From: Actinoplanes italicus
GTDB taxonomy: Bacteria; Actinomycetota; Actinomycetes; Mycobacteriales; Micromonosporaceae
DNA: 64,000 nt
NCBI RefSeq assembly: GCF_003001815.1
Contig: NZ_PVMZ01000016.1
Span: 62,001-126,000 of the forward strand
Direction of reading: 5' to 3'
Shown: positions 17,144 to 25,337 of the stretch, in pieces
Layout of the letters: every line of letters begins with the position of its first letter
How positions within the stretch are numbered: the stretch's first letter is position 1
Translations under genes and position numbers: made by a program
The notes under the pieces: model-generated
The model's database searches: none
What the model was told of the DNA's origin: nothing
What the model saw: only the letters and a program-made list of their open reading frames with translations

Positions 17144-17781
17144 CGCTCCTCCCCCTCCGGCAGCGCGGGAACGACCAGGCGGTGGCCGGTCCGCAGGCTG
17201 AGCGGGTCGTCGAGGCCGCTGGCCCGGGCGATGGGCCGCCAGCGGCGCGGGTCGTCGTACTCGGCGGCGGCGATCGCCTGCAGTGTGTCGCCGTCCCGGA
17301 CCATCCAGCTCTTGCTCCGGTCGGTCGACTCCAGCGGGATCCGGGCCAGAAGCTGTTCGAGCAGGTCGTCGCCGCGCAAGGTGACCGTCAGTTCGGCGCG
17401 CAGCGGCAGTCCGGCCGGGTTGAAGTGCACGAACCGTTGCGTGACGCTCTCCAGCACGCACGGAAAGACCAGCGAACCCCAGAGGAACAACAGCCTCGGC
17501 GGTACGTGTGTGGTCGCCCGGATCGTGGTCAGCCCCACCACCAGCTCGGTGAACGCCCGTACGTCCAGCCCGGTGTCGGTGGTGTCGAAGAACAGCGTCA
17601 TGGTCAGCGTCTGCGCGCCGCCACGGACGAACTGGACCAGCGACGAGCCGAGTCCGGGGATGCCGATCTCGGCGTACTGGTTGGTGCGGGCCAGCTGGTA
17701 CTCCGGTGGGTTGAACAGCACCGGGATCGCCATCCGGGGTGGCGGCTCGCGGACCACCAGCAGCGCCTTGTCCAGGGGCAT
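17140..17781 (-). CDS. eCIS LysM-domain tube-initiator protein (Afp7 type)
   Basis: 213 residues. The first 150 resemble the tube-like domain of eCIS Afp7 homologues (FNPPEYQLARTNQYAEIGIPG). The C-terminus is a LysM module (VRDGDTLQAIAAAEYDDPRRWRPI, cut to its core WMVRDGDTLQAIA). In T4 the equivalent gp53/gp54 joins baseplate hub and tube. It overlaps the spike gene by 4 bases. Confidence 0.88.
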   Translation of the reverse strand: MPLDKALLVVREPPPRMAIPVLFNPPEYQLARTNQYAEIGIPGLGSSLVQFVRGGAQTLTMTLFFDTTDTGLDVRAFTELVVGLTTIRATTHVPPRLLFLWGSLVFPCVLESVTQRFVHFNPAGLPLRAELTVTLRGDDLLEQLLARIPLESTDRSKSWMVRDGDTLQAIAAAEYDDPRRWRPIARASGLDDPLSLRTGHRLVVPALPEGEER

Positions 17782-17783
17782 GG

Positions 17784-18713
17784 CTACCGTCCCCGGCGTT
17801 CGCGGTCGAGCCGGTCACGGTGGGCCAGGCGGCGGGCCACCCGGTCGGTGAGCGCGTCGAGGTCGACCGGTTCCGGCCGGACCGCCGGGACGGCGGGTGG
17901 CGGTCCGGCGGCCACGGCGACGGGTTGCGGCCCGGCGTCCGGTTGCGGCCCGTCCGGCATCGGTGACACCTGCCGGAGATCGAGATCTTCGAAGAAGACC
18001 GGCGCGGTGGTTGCGGTGAGCCGGTCGGCCCACCGCGGCAAACCCTTTTCCGGTACGCCCGGAGCAGGCGCCGGAGATGCCGCGAACGGCGCGGGCGCCA
18101 TGGTTCTCGGTGCCGCTCCCGCCGCGTTGGAAACTCGGGTCTCCGCCGGTGGGAAGGGGTACGGGGGCGGGGGGTCCACACGGGCCCGCGTCCGGGCGGG
18201 CGCGGGCGGAAGGTGCTCGTCCGGGCGACGCACACCGGCCGGCGGCCGTGGCGAACCCGCTTCGGCGGGTGCCCGGTACCCGTCGGGGTGCGGTCGCTCG
18301 GGGAAGGCCGGGAAGCCGGGGTGGACCGGGCGCGAGGGTCCGGTGGCCCCGGACACGATCCGCGGGGGCAGGGATGGTTCGGCCCGGGCCGGGGCCCGAT
18401 GCCCGGGGTCGACGGCGGGTGAGGCCACGACAGAGGGGGGAACCGGATACGCGGGAGAAGCCGTGGGGTGCTCCGGCCGTACCGCAGCAGCAGTTGATCT
18501 TGATGTCCGGAAGACGGCTGCCGGACCGGAGGAAACCGCTGGTGAGGACGAGTCCGGCCGGCGGACCAGGTGCACGCGGGCGGCATCGGCGCGTTCCCGG
18601 GCCGACGCGGCGGCCCGGGCCATGCTCCACGGCAGACCGGCGGCGCGGCTGACCGGTGCGGTCCGGGCCAGCAGCGGACGCCACGCGAGCCGGTCGGCGA
18701 CGGGCCCGTTCAC
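17784..18713 (-). CDS. eCIS proline-rich protein of unknown function
   Basis: 309 residues from GTG at 18713 (GTGA overlap with the small upstream gene). Most of the protein is low-complexity Pro/Ala/Arg sequence. Near the end VFFEDLDLRQVSPMPDG and then LDALTDRVARRLAHRDRLDRE form a helix that resembles the C-terminal helix of similarly placed eCIS proteins. The long disordered part could act as a flexible tether or scaffold near the baseplate. No enzyme motif is seen. Confidence 0.7.
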   Translation of the reverse strand: MNGPVADRLAWRPLLARTAPVSRAAGLPWSMARAAASARERADAARVHLVRRPDSSSPAVSSGPAAVFRTSRSTAAAVRPEHPTASPAYPVPPSVVASPAVDPGHRAPARAEPSLPPRIVSGATGPSRPVHPGFPAFPERPHPDGYRAPAEAGSPRPPAGVRRPDEHLPPAPARTRARVDPPPPYPFPPAETRVSNAAGAAPRTMAPAPFAASPAPAPGVPEKGLPRWADRLTATTAPVFFEDLDLRQVSPMPDGPQPDAGPQPVAVAAGPPPAVPAVRPEPVDLDALTDRVARRLAHRDRLDRERRGR

Positions 18714-18826
18714 GCCAGGTCCCGCGACGCCGGCAACGTGGTGAGGTGGTGCACCCAGCGCTGGCGCTCGGCGTGGTCGAGCGCCATCAACTCACCGTGT
18801 GACCAGTGGAAATGCAGGGCGAGCAC
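18710..18826 (-). CDS. Small eCIS protein, DUF6760-like
   Basis: 38 residues if translation starts at GTG 18826. The sequence LALHFHWSHGELMALDHAE followed by RQRWV matches the short helical eCIS/phage family DUF6760, which sits between the chaperone-like gene and the LysM gene. The recognisable homology (YPLDRLHREVAVLA) extends at least 30 bases upstream of that GTG in the same frame, back to a TGA at 18881-18883. No ATG, GTG or TTG lies in between, so the product may be made by frameshifting from the overlapping upstream gene. The last codon overlaps the next gene (GTGA). Confidence 0.65.
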   Translation of the reverse strand: MLALHFHWSHGELMALDHAERQRWVHHLTTLPASRDLA

Positions 18827-18828
18827 GG

Positions 18829-19230
18829 CTACCTCCCGGTGGAGACGGTCGAGGGGGTAGCCGAGGATTCCCCCGGCGGTTCAGGCTCCACGTCGAACCC
18901 GCGCTCGCAGTACGGGCAGACCACCGCGAAAGCCGGCCCACCCCCGTTGATCCGGTTGTAGACCCCGTGCAGATGGGCCATGTCCGCCGCGAACAGTCCC
19001 TCCACCACATGCGGGTTGATCACTTCGAGGTCGCCGAGGCTGACGATGACCCGGGACAGCAGGATCACCGAGAGGTACGCCGGGTTCGCCTGCACCCGAG
19101 GGTCCTTGAGCGGCAGGATCTCGTCACCGGCCGTGGAGAGCCGCATCCGTCCCTCCCGGTGCACGGCACCGCCGGCGTCGACGTAACCGACCGGGAGGGT
19201 GAACGGGAACTCGGTGACGGGCGTGCTCAC
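18829..19230 (-). CDS. eCIS tail-assembly chaperone-like protein
   Basis: 133 residues, GTG start overlapping the TGA of the tube gene. EFPFTLPVGYVDAGGAVHREG and DPRVQANPAYLSVILLSRVI match the family found just after tube genes in contractile systems, comparable to phage gpG/E assembly proteins. Near the C-terminus CPYCERGF is a single CxxC pair that may bind zinc across a dimer. The 3' end overlaps the DUF6760-like frame by about 50 bases in the -1 register. Confidence 0.75.
   Translation of the reverse strand: MSTPVTEFPFTLPVGYVDAGGAVHREGRMRLSTAGDEILPLKDPRVQANPAYLSVILLSRVIVSLGDLEVINPHVVEGLFAADMAHLHGVYNRINGGGPAFAVVCPYCERGFDVEPEPPGESSATPSTVSTGR
18853..18883 (-). other. Candidate -1 ribosomal frameshift zone joining the chaperone-like and DUF6760-like frames
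   Basis: Within the overlap, the mRNA has two runs of five identical bases: GGGGG (18870-18874) and CCCCC (18853-18857). In the chaperone frame the codons are CCG-GGG-GAA and ACC-CCC-TCG, so a tRNA on GGG or CCC could re-pair one base back and continue into the DUF6760-like frame. The TGA of the -1 frame (18881-18883) lies just upstream, so only a slip within this zone gives a fusion. Confidence 0.4.
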
Positions 19231-19655
19231 ACCGGCTCCAGGCGCTCGCAGCTGAGCACCATCTCGTCGATGGCCACGTCACTGCCCTTGCCGTCGAGGG
19301 CCGCGTGCTGGAACCGCGACGGCCAGGCGAGGAAGAAGTTGTAGCGCAGCCGCTCCATGCCGTTCTCGCCGAGCAGCACGATCGAGCCGTTGCGCCGCAC
19401 GACGGTCCCGTTGATCGCCTGCTGATGCCAGGTGTAGAGGAACCGGGTCTGCTCGCTGTCGCTGACACCCCAGCGCAGCGTGATGTCCGGGTAACTGATC
19501 CGGCCGGGCAGCTTCATCACCGCGGCGGGCAGTCCGCCCTCCCGGTACTCGAGCACCTCCATCTGCGAGCCGAAGCCACTGACCTGCGAGAACCGGGCCT
19601 CGGTCAGGCCGTCGATCTCGACCAGGTAGCGAAAGTTGGTGAGCGGGTATGTCAC
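19227..19655 (-). CDS. eCIS inner tube protein (gp19-like)
   Basis: 142 residues. NFRYLVEIDGLTEARFSQVSG and MEVLEYREGG are the signature of T4 gp19/Afp1 tube proteins; the later YPDITLRWGVSDSEQTRF also fits. This is the only tube gene in the operon, whereas many eCIS carry two. It follows the sheath gene by 9 bases and would polymerise inside it. Confidence 0.92.
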   Translation of the reverse strand: MTYPLTNFRYLVEIDGLTEARFSQVSGFGSQMEVLEYREGGLPAAVMKLPGRISYPDITLRWGVSDSEQTRFLYTWHQQAINGTVVRRNGSIVLLGENGMERLRYNFFLAWPSRFQHAALDGKGSDVAIDEMVLSCERLEPV

Positions 19656-19664
19656 GGCACACTC

Positions 19665-20855
19665 CTAACCGCCGGTGAGCTGCTGGATGCGGAAGACCAC
19701 GAACTCGGCCGGCTTCACCACGGCCACGCCGATCTCGGTGACCACCTGGCCGATCTCGCGGACGTCGGGCGGGTTGGTGCTCGCGTCGCAGCGGACGAAG
19801 AACGAGTCGCCGGCCTCCGCGCCGAGCAGGGCGCCGGCCCGCCACTGCCGGGTCAGGAAGTCGCCGGCGTTGCGGGTGATCCGCTGCCACAGGGCCGGGC
19901 TGTTCGGCTCGAACACCACCCAGCTCAGGCCCTCCGTCAGCGACTCACGCAGGAAGTTGGTGAACCGGCGGGTGCTGATGTACCGGAACTCCTCGGCTGT
20001 GTTGCTCGCCATGGTCCGGGCTCCCCAGACGGTGACCGCACCGTTGAAGACCCGCAGCACGTTGATGTTCTCCGGGTTGAGGCCGTCCTGCTGGGCCTGG
20101 CTGATCCGCTGGGTGACACCGAGCGCGCCGAGGATCACCTCGTTGGCCGGCGCCTTGTGCACACCGCGGGCGGCGTCGCTGCGGGCGTAGATCCCGGCGA
20201 TGTGCCCGGACGGGGCCACCGTCGTCTCGTCGCCGGGTTTCAGCGGGTCGGCGACCTTGATGAACGGAAAGTACAGTGCCGCGTACGCGGCCTGCGTGCT
20301 CAGCCCAGCCGGGCGGATCGTGGCCACGACCGGCGGATCCGCGGCCGCCCCGTCGAGGATCGCGACCCGGTCCTGCAACCGGGAGCAGTGCGCGATCAGC
20401 GCGTCGTGCTGGGCCTTGGCGACCGCACCGGGGACCGCGACGATCGCGATCTCGTCGATCGCCTCCAGTGCGGCGAGGGTCTTGGTGGGATCGTCGATTC
20501 CGGCCTTGGCGGCCGCCCGGATCACCCAGCAGCGGCTGCCACCGTTGTTGAAGAAGCCGAACACGGCGTGCGCGAGAACGGCGTTGGCGCTCTGGAAGTC
20601 GCCGAACGCGGTCCGGAACTCCTCCCAGCTGGTCACCGGCACCGGGTCACCGGCCTTGGCGACGGTGTAGAAGTCGGCCGGCTCGACGGTCGTCCCGTCC
20701 GCCTTCAGGCCGGTCCGACCCGGGCGCAACGGCATCTTCACGTTGTCCGGGACCTCCCCGGCGAACGCGGCCGTGCTGGTGCCGACCCCGGCGATCGCCC
20801 GGGCCGCCGGTGGTGTCTCCTCGACGTGGACGCCGGGTGACAGATAGGTCGCCAT
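19665..20855 (-). CDS. eCIS contractile sheath protein
   Basis: 396 residues. The start TYLSPGVHVEETPPAARAI is the classic sheath N-terminus. NNGGSRCWVIRA, a later SGHIAGIYARSD and the C-terminal RRFTNFLRESL/WVVFEPNSPALW match the phage tail sheath family (Afp2-4). At about 400 residues it is close to a minimal sheath with few decoration domains. It is the single sheath gene in the cluster. Confidence 0.95.
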   Translation of the reverse strand: MATYLSPGVHVEETPPAARAIAGVGTSTAAFAGEVPDNVKMPLRPGRTGLKADGTTVEPADFYTVAKAGDPVPVTSWEEFRTAFGDFQSANAVLAHAVFGFFNNGGSRCWVIRAAAKAGIDDPTKTLAALEAIDEIAIVAVPGAVAKAQHDALIAHCSRLQDRVAILDGAAADPPVVATIRPAGLSTQAAYAALYFPFIKVADPLKPGDETTVAPSGHIAGIYARSDAARGVHKAPANEVILGALGVTQRISQAQQDGLNPENINVLRVFNGAVTVWGARTMASNTAEEFRYISTRRFTNFLRESLTEGLSWVVFEPNSPALWQRITRNAGDFLTRQWRAGALLGAEAGDSFFVRCDASTNPPDVREIGQVVTEIGVAVVKPAEFVVFRIQQLTGG

Positions 20856-20869
20856 CTTCTCCCCTTCAC

Positions 20870-21688
20870 TCAGGTCAGGGTCACGTCGTAACCGTTGGCC
20901 GCGATCGCCGGAACCCGGATGCCGGTGTCGTTCTCCCGCGCTCCGGACGTGGTGTGCAGCCGGTAGTCGCCGGCCGGGACACCGCCGAACACGAACCGTC
21001 CCCGCCCGTCGGTCACCGCCGTGTGCCCGAGCGGTTCCAGCACCACCCGGGCCACCGCCACCGGCAGGCCGTCGGCCGCCCGCACCTCGCCCGCGATCGT
21101 GTAGATCGCCGCGGCCGGCGGGAAGGCCAGCGCGTGCGTGGTCACCGGCGGACCCTCGGGAACCTCGGCGTCCAGGTCGAACGCGACCGTCACACAGAGG
21201 TCGAGGGCGAGCCGCGGTGCGATGTGCAGCGACGCCCAGAACTCGTCGCGGCGGCCCTGTGCCGGATGGGCGACGAGCATCGGCGGCGCGTCCGGCTGCG
21301 TTCGCAGGCCGCCCTTGCGGTGCACGGCCGGGAGCGCCGGGAAACCTGCCAGCCAGCGCAGCGTCTCGCCGAGCAGCCGGTGCTCACCGGTCCACGCCAG
21401 GTCGACCGGGGTGTCCGGCGAGGCCCAGCCGGTGATGAGATAGCGACAGTCGGCGATGAACGGCGGCCGCCGCCGGACCATCTCACCACCCGCCCGCTCG
21501 ATGATCATGCCGGCGTCGCGCAGCGCGCCGTTCTCGACCACGTCGGTCAGGAACAGGTTCAGGGTCTCCTGGGCCGGTGCGTAGTCACGGCCGGGCGTAC
21601 GGAAGTCGACCTCGGCGTCCCGTACGGCCTCCGGCGCGGCCGTGTCGTCGAGCAGCGACTTCAGGCTCAGGTCCACGTCATCGAACAT
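20870..21688 (-). CDS. eCIS tail terminator/cap (Pvc16/DUF4255) fused to a carboxypeptidase-regulatory-like domain
   Basis: 272 residues. The first 185 match the Pvc16/Afp16 N-terminal family (VDLSLKSLLDD, TLNLFLTDVVEN, CRYLITGWA), which terminates tube and sheath growth. Residues about 190-272 form a beta-sandwich of the CarboxypepD_reg type (YTIAGEVRAADGLPVAVARV, then TDGRGRFVFGGVPAGDYRL). The gene overlaps the ATPase gene by 11 bases. The added sandwich may sit on the distal end of the particle and bind a cell component; that is inference. Confidence 0.88.
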   Translation of the reverse strand: MFDDVDLSLKSLLDDTAAPEAVRDAEVDFRTPGRDYAPAQETLNLFLTDVVENGALRDAGMIIERAGGEMVRRRPPFIADCRYLITGWASPDTPVDLAWTGEHRLLGETLRWLAGFPALPAVHRKGGLRTQPDAPPMLVAHPAQGRRDEFWASLHIAPRLALDLCVTVAFDLDAEVPEGPPVTTHALAFPPAAAIYTIAGEVRAADGLPVAVARVVLEPLGHTAVTDGRGRFVFGGVPAGDYRLHTTSGARENDTGIRVPAIAANGYDVTLT

Positions 21689-23621
21689 CGGCGGTCTCCG
21701 GCTCGGCCGGGAACATCCGGCCCAGCTTGCGGTACTCGCGGCGGGCCGCCCGCTCCAGATGCGCCGGTCCGACCGGCACGTCCTCGTCGGCGGCCGCGTA
21801 CGCCGCGGTCAGCGCGATGTTACGGATCACGCCACCGCTCACCTTGAACAGCGCGGCCAGCGCGGGCAGGTCCACGTCGCCGGCGAGCGGGGTGGCGGGC
21901 GGGAACACCCCGGCCCAGATCAGTTCCCGGCCCGCCCGGTCCGGCAGCGGGAACCGCACCAGGAACGACAGGCGGCGGGCGAACGCGGTGTCGATGTTGT
22001 CGTGCAGGTTGGTGGCCAGGATCGCCAGACCGTCGTACGTCTCCATCTTCTGCAGCAGGTAGGCGACCTCGACGTTGGCGTACCGGTCGTGCGCGTCGTG
22101 CACCGCCGACCGCTTGCCGAACAGGGCGTCCGCCTCATCGAAGAAGAGAATCGCGTTGGAGTCCCGGGCCGCGGCGAAGACCCGGTCCAGGTTCTTCTCG
22201 GTGTCCCCGACATAGCGGCTGACCACCCGCGACAGGTCGATCTGGAACAGGTCCAGGCCCAGGTCGGCGGCGACCACCTCGGCCGCGAGGGTCTTGCCCA
22301 CCCCGGACGGGCCGCTGAACAGCGCCGTCACACCGTTCCCGCGGCTGCCCACGGCTCCGAAGCCCCAGTCGGTGAGCACCCGCCTCCCCTGCCGGACCCG
22401 CCGGGCCAGCTCCCGGACCTGGTCCGACTCGTCCGCCGGGAGCACCAGATCGGTCCAGGTCGCGCAGGGCCTGATCCGGGTGGCCAGTGTGGCCAGTTCG
22501 TGACCGGTCTGGCCACGGGCCGCGGCTCGCATGATCTCGGCCGGGCCGTTCTCCGCCGGATCCGCTTCCAGACGGGCCGCGATCGCACCGGCCGCCACGG
22601 CGTCGGCGATCTGCGGGTCGCCCAGCCGGAAGCGGTCGGCGAGCTCGGCGACGACGTCCGTGGCAGCGGGCAGGCCGTGCGCGAGCAGGTGCCGGGTCCA
22701 GATCTCGCGCCGCCGGGCCGGTGCCGGATGGGGCACGTCGATCGTGGTCACCCCGACCGGGCCGCCGGGGGCGGGCTCCCACGGCGCGGTGCCGGTCAGC
22801 AGGGTCACCCCGGGGTGCCGGGCCAGTGCGGCCCAGGGCGTGTCCGGGTCGGCGGGCATACAGAGAACGGCCCCGTGGAGGCGGGCCGCGAGGAGGTCCC
22901 GGGAGAGCAGGATCGGACGGCCCGCGGCGTGGGCGGCGGCGGTCGCGGCGGCCCGGGCTCCGGGCCCGCGTAGATACAGGCAGAGAGGGCCGCCTTCGGC
23001 GATCAGTTCCGGGAGCGTACGGCGGACACGCTCCGGAATGTCCGCGAGCACCGGCTCGGCCGGCCCGGGAACGGTCTCGCCCAGCAGGAAACGCACGACC
23101 TGTTCGCTCGCCACCAGGGTGCGGGCGGGCAGGGGCCGATCGTGCTCGGGCGGCTCCCGCAGCAGGCCGCCGGCGAGCAGCGGGGCGTCCGGGGACAGGC
23201 GGGCCCGGGCGGCCAGGCGTTCCTCGGCCGTGCCGCAGAGCAGGTTGAACGCCAGATCGACGCTCGGCCGGCGCCGGGTCACATCGTCCTGCAGGTAGGC
23301 GTAGATCCGCTCGTAACGCAGGTCCACCTCGGGCGCCACCGCGATCGCGAGCAGATCCACCTCGAAGCCCGAGAGTCCGAGACCCCGGAGGAGCACGTCC
23401 TCCCCGCGACCCGGCCGGTCCCCGCCTGCCGGCGGCGGGAACAGCGGCTCGCCGGGTGACCGGGTGAGCAGCCGGGCGGCCTCGTCCGCGTCGATGTAGA
23501 GGCCCCGGAACCGGTCCACCGCCGAGGCCGGGCCGAACGCGGCAGGCGCGGCCCGCACCGCGTGGTCGAGCAGCGTGTCGAGGCGGCGCAAGGCGGCGGA
23601 CAGCCCGGTGCTGTCGGACAT
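21678..23621 (-). CDS. eCIS AAA+ ATPase (Afp15 type)
   Basis: 647 residues, first gene of the operon as transcribed. The first 380 residues are the helical/winged-helix N-terminal region typical of eCIS ATPases (LGLSGFEVDLLAIAVAPEVD, then RRRPSVDLAFNLLC). The AAA+ core has Walker A SGPSGVGKT at about 435 and Walker B AILFFDEADALFG at about 495, with arginine-finger and sensor motifs after that. By family it is needed for particle assembly. ATG at 23621 follows GGGGTGAGG. Confidence 0.93.
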   Translation of the reverse strand: MSDSTGLSAALRRLDTLLDHAVRAAPAAFGPASAVDRFRGLYIDADEAARLLTRSPGEPLFPPPAGGDRPGRGEDVLLRGLGLSGFEVDLLAIAVAPEVDLRYERIYAYLQDDVTRRRPSVDLAFNLLCGTAEERLAARARLSPDAPLLAGGLLREPPEHDRPLPARTLVASEQVVRFLLGETVPGPAEPVLADIPERVRRTLPELIAEGGPLCLYLRGPGARAAATAAAHAAGRPILLSRDLLAARLHGAVLCMPADPDTPWAALARHPGVTLLTGTAPWEPAPGGPVGVTTIDVPHPAPARRREIWTRHLLAHGLPAATDVVAELADRFRLGDPQIADAVAAGAIAARLEADPAENGPAEIMRAAARGQTGHELATLATRIRPCATWTDLVLPADESDQVRELARRVRQGRRVLTDWGFGAVGSRGNGVTALFSGPSGVGKTLAAEVVAADLGLDLFQIDLSRVVSRYVGDTEKNLDRVFAAARDSNAILFFDEADALFGKRSAVHDAHDRYANVEVAYLLQKMETYDGLAILATNLHDNIDTAFARRLSFLVRFPLPDRAGRELIWAGVFPPATPLAGDVDLPALAALFKVSGGVIRNIALTAAYAAADEDVPVGPAHLERAARREYRKLGRMFPAEPETADVR

Positions 23622-23750
23622 CGCGCCTCACCCCACCTCGGCCGGAATCAGCGTCAAGTTATCCGGGCATCGTCGGCCCACCATGGCGGCCGCGTCACCG
23701 CGGCGTCACCGGGCTGTCACCACCCGGCCGGTCCCGGATGGCCCGCTGCG

Positions 23751-23969
23751 ATGCTGGTGGCTCCCTCACGGCGGGAGAGTCGCTTGGACGACAGCGCGGA
23801 ACGGCCCAGCGTCCTGATCCTGCGCGCGTGGCGGGAGGGCCCGGACGAGGTGCGGGTACGCGCCATCGCCGTCACCCCGCACGCCAGCCGAGAGGTCGCG
23901 ACGGCCGCCAGCGTGAACGACGCGTGCGCCGTGGTGCGTCGCTGGCTGGAGGAACTCGGCGACGGATAG
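23751..23969 (+). CDS. Small conserved-looking protein beside the BTAD regulator
   Basis: 72 residues from ATG 23751; a TTG at 23784 preceded by GGGAGAG is an equally good start and would give 61 residues. The part RPSVLILRAWREGPDEVRVR then AVVRRWLEELGDG looks like a compact alpha/beta protein. I have seen the general pattern near actinobacterial regulators but cannot name a family. It is divergent from the eCIS operon and converges on the BTAD gene, so it may be co-regulated with them. Confidence 0.5.
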   Translation: MLVAPSRRESRLDDSAERPSVLILRAWREGPDEVRVRAIAVTPHASREVATAASVNDACAVVRRWLEELGDG

Positions 23970-23980
23970 CGAGTGACCGC

Positions 23981-24691
23981 TCAGCGGCGGATCGCCACGA
24001 GCAGTTCCCTCAGGCGGGGTGAGGGCTCGATACCCAGCTCGTCGTGGAGGACCCGGCGGCAGCGGTTGTACTGCCGGATCGCCTCGGCCACGTTGCCCTC
24101 GGCCAGATGCGCCCGGACCAGGGCGCGATGGGCGCTCTCGCGTAACGGCTCCGCCCGTACCGCCACCAGGCCGATGTCGATCGCCTCGCCGTAGCGCCCG
24201 GACCTGGTGAGCAGCTCACACATCATGTCCAGGGCATGGAGGCGCAGCTGCCGGTAACGTTCCCGCTCGGCCAGCACCCACTCGTCCGACCAGTCCGGCA
24301 GCACGTCGGCGCTCAGGTCGTCACGGAGGTGGCCGGTGATCGTGTCGTCGGCCGGTGCGGGGTCGGCCAGCATCCGGCGGGCCTCACCGGCGGCCCGCCA
24401 CACGTCGACCACGACGTCCGGGCGCAGCACCACCAGGCGCTCGCCGGCGTCGAGGAGTTCGGCGCAGCTCTGGCGCATCCGCCACAGCGAGGACCGCAGG
24501 TTGGCCGCGGCCCGGCGCTGCCCGCAGCCGGGCCACAGCACCTCGGCGAGCGGCTCACGCCGGACCGGCCGGTTGATCAGGGTGAGAAAGGCGACGAGCC
24601 GCTGCGCACTGTGGACCAGCGGAACCGTGCGGTGGTCAACGCTGAGGGCGAAGCCGCCGAGCAGCGCGACAGAGACCTCGGTGCCTGCCAT
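23981..24691 (-). CDS. BTAD (SARP-like) transcriptional regulator, likely controller of the eCIS operon
   Basis: 236 residues from ATG 24691 (GGTGAGGCG before it); the open frame extends upstream, but that part looks non-coding. Residues 1-95 are an OmpR-like winged helix (LGGFALSVDHRTVPL, then LRSSLWRMRQ), and 95-236 a bacterial transcriptional activation domain ending in RQYNRCRRVLHDELGIEPS. There is no ATPase domain. It lies 360 bases beyond the start of the eCIS operon on the same strand, so a pathway-specific role is likely but inferred. Confidence 0.85.
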   Translation of the reverse strand: MAGTEVSVALLGGFALSVDHRTVPLVHSAQRLVAFLTLINRPVRREPLAEVLWPGCGQRRAAANLRSSLWRMRQSCAELLDAGERLVVLRPDVVVDVWRAAGEARRMLADPAPADDTITGHLRDDLSADVLPDWSDEWVLAERERYRQLRLHALDMMCELLTRSGRYGEAIDIGLVAVRAEPLRESAHRALVRAHLAEGNVAEAIRQYNRCRRVLHDELGIEPSPRLRELLVAIRR

Positions 24692-24886
24692 CGCCTCACC
24701 GGTCTCCCCTCGCAGGGCGTGCCGTCGGGCAAATGCTAACGCCGATGGCACCGCGGTGACCCCCACGGGACAGCCATCTGTCACCAACGGGTGCCGTCAC
24801 CCTGATCACGGCGTCGCCCCGGCCGGAATCCGGGCGCTCCGAGCTACAGGTGGGGATGACGCGCTGCGCAGCCACCCGGCGATAGT

Positions 24887-25024
24887 TCACCCGCTGCGGA
24901 TGCAGCAGTACGTCCTCCGGGTGCCGAGCATCTTCTCCGGGTCGGTGTTGGTCGAAGCCGTATCGGTCACGTCGGTGATCGCCAGCACGGCCCCCGTCTC
25001 CTCCGCGTTGAAGAGCTGCACCAT
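24887..25024 (-). CDS. Small unrecognised frame
   Basis: 45 residues (MVQLFNAEETGAVLAITDV at the start, TYCCIRSG at the end). The composition is protein-like, including an acidic middle and two adjacent cysteines, but I know no homologue and see no clear ribosome site. It overlaps the start of the WD40 remnant on the other strand. It may be a real small peptide or a gene fragment in a scarred region. Confidence 0.2.
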   Translation of the reverse strand: MVQLFNAEETGAVLAITDVTDTASTNTDPEKMLGTRRTYCCIRSG

Positions 25025-25027
25025 CAG

Positions 25028-25324
25028 GAAGCCGACCCGCTCGGCCGCATCCTGGCCACCGCCGAGTCCGGCACGGTGCGGCTGTGGGACGCCGGCGACG
25101 GCACCTTCCTCGCTGCCCTGTCCACCGGTGGCGCCACCACCTCGGCGCTCACCTTCCCCGCGCCCGGCCGCCTGCGCACGGTCACCGACGGCGCGGTCAT
25201 GGAGTGGAACCTCGATCCTGACCAGGTCCTGACCACGATCTGCGCCGGCCCGATCGGCACGCTCACCGCCTCGGAGTGGCAGCGTTACACCGGCACCACC
25301 GAGGTCACCGCCTCGTGCCCCTGA
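25028..25324 (+). pseudogene. 3' remnant of a STAND/WD40 protein gene
   Basis: About 98 residues with no start: EADPLGRILATAESGTVRLWD and a second partial WD40 unit, ending ICAGPIGTLTASEWQRYTG plus a final Cys-Pro. This C-terminal pattern (TICAxxGxTLTxxEWxRY) is typical of large bacterial NTPase-WD40 proteins such as the one at 59074. The N-terminal NTPase part is absent, so this is a decayed copy. Confidence 0.7.
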
Positions 25325-25337
25325 GCCGGCGGAACGC

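Noticed and set aside
23622..23700. Promoter for the eCIS operon (TTGACG near 23652-23657 on the minus strand)
   Set aside because: A -35-like hexamer is present but no matching -10 element at a suitable distance, so no promoter is claimed.
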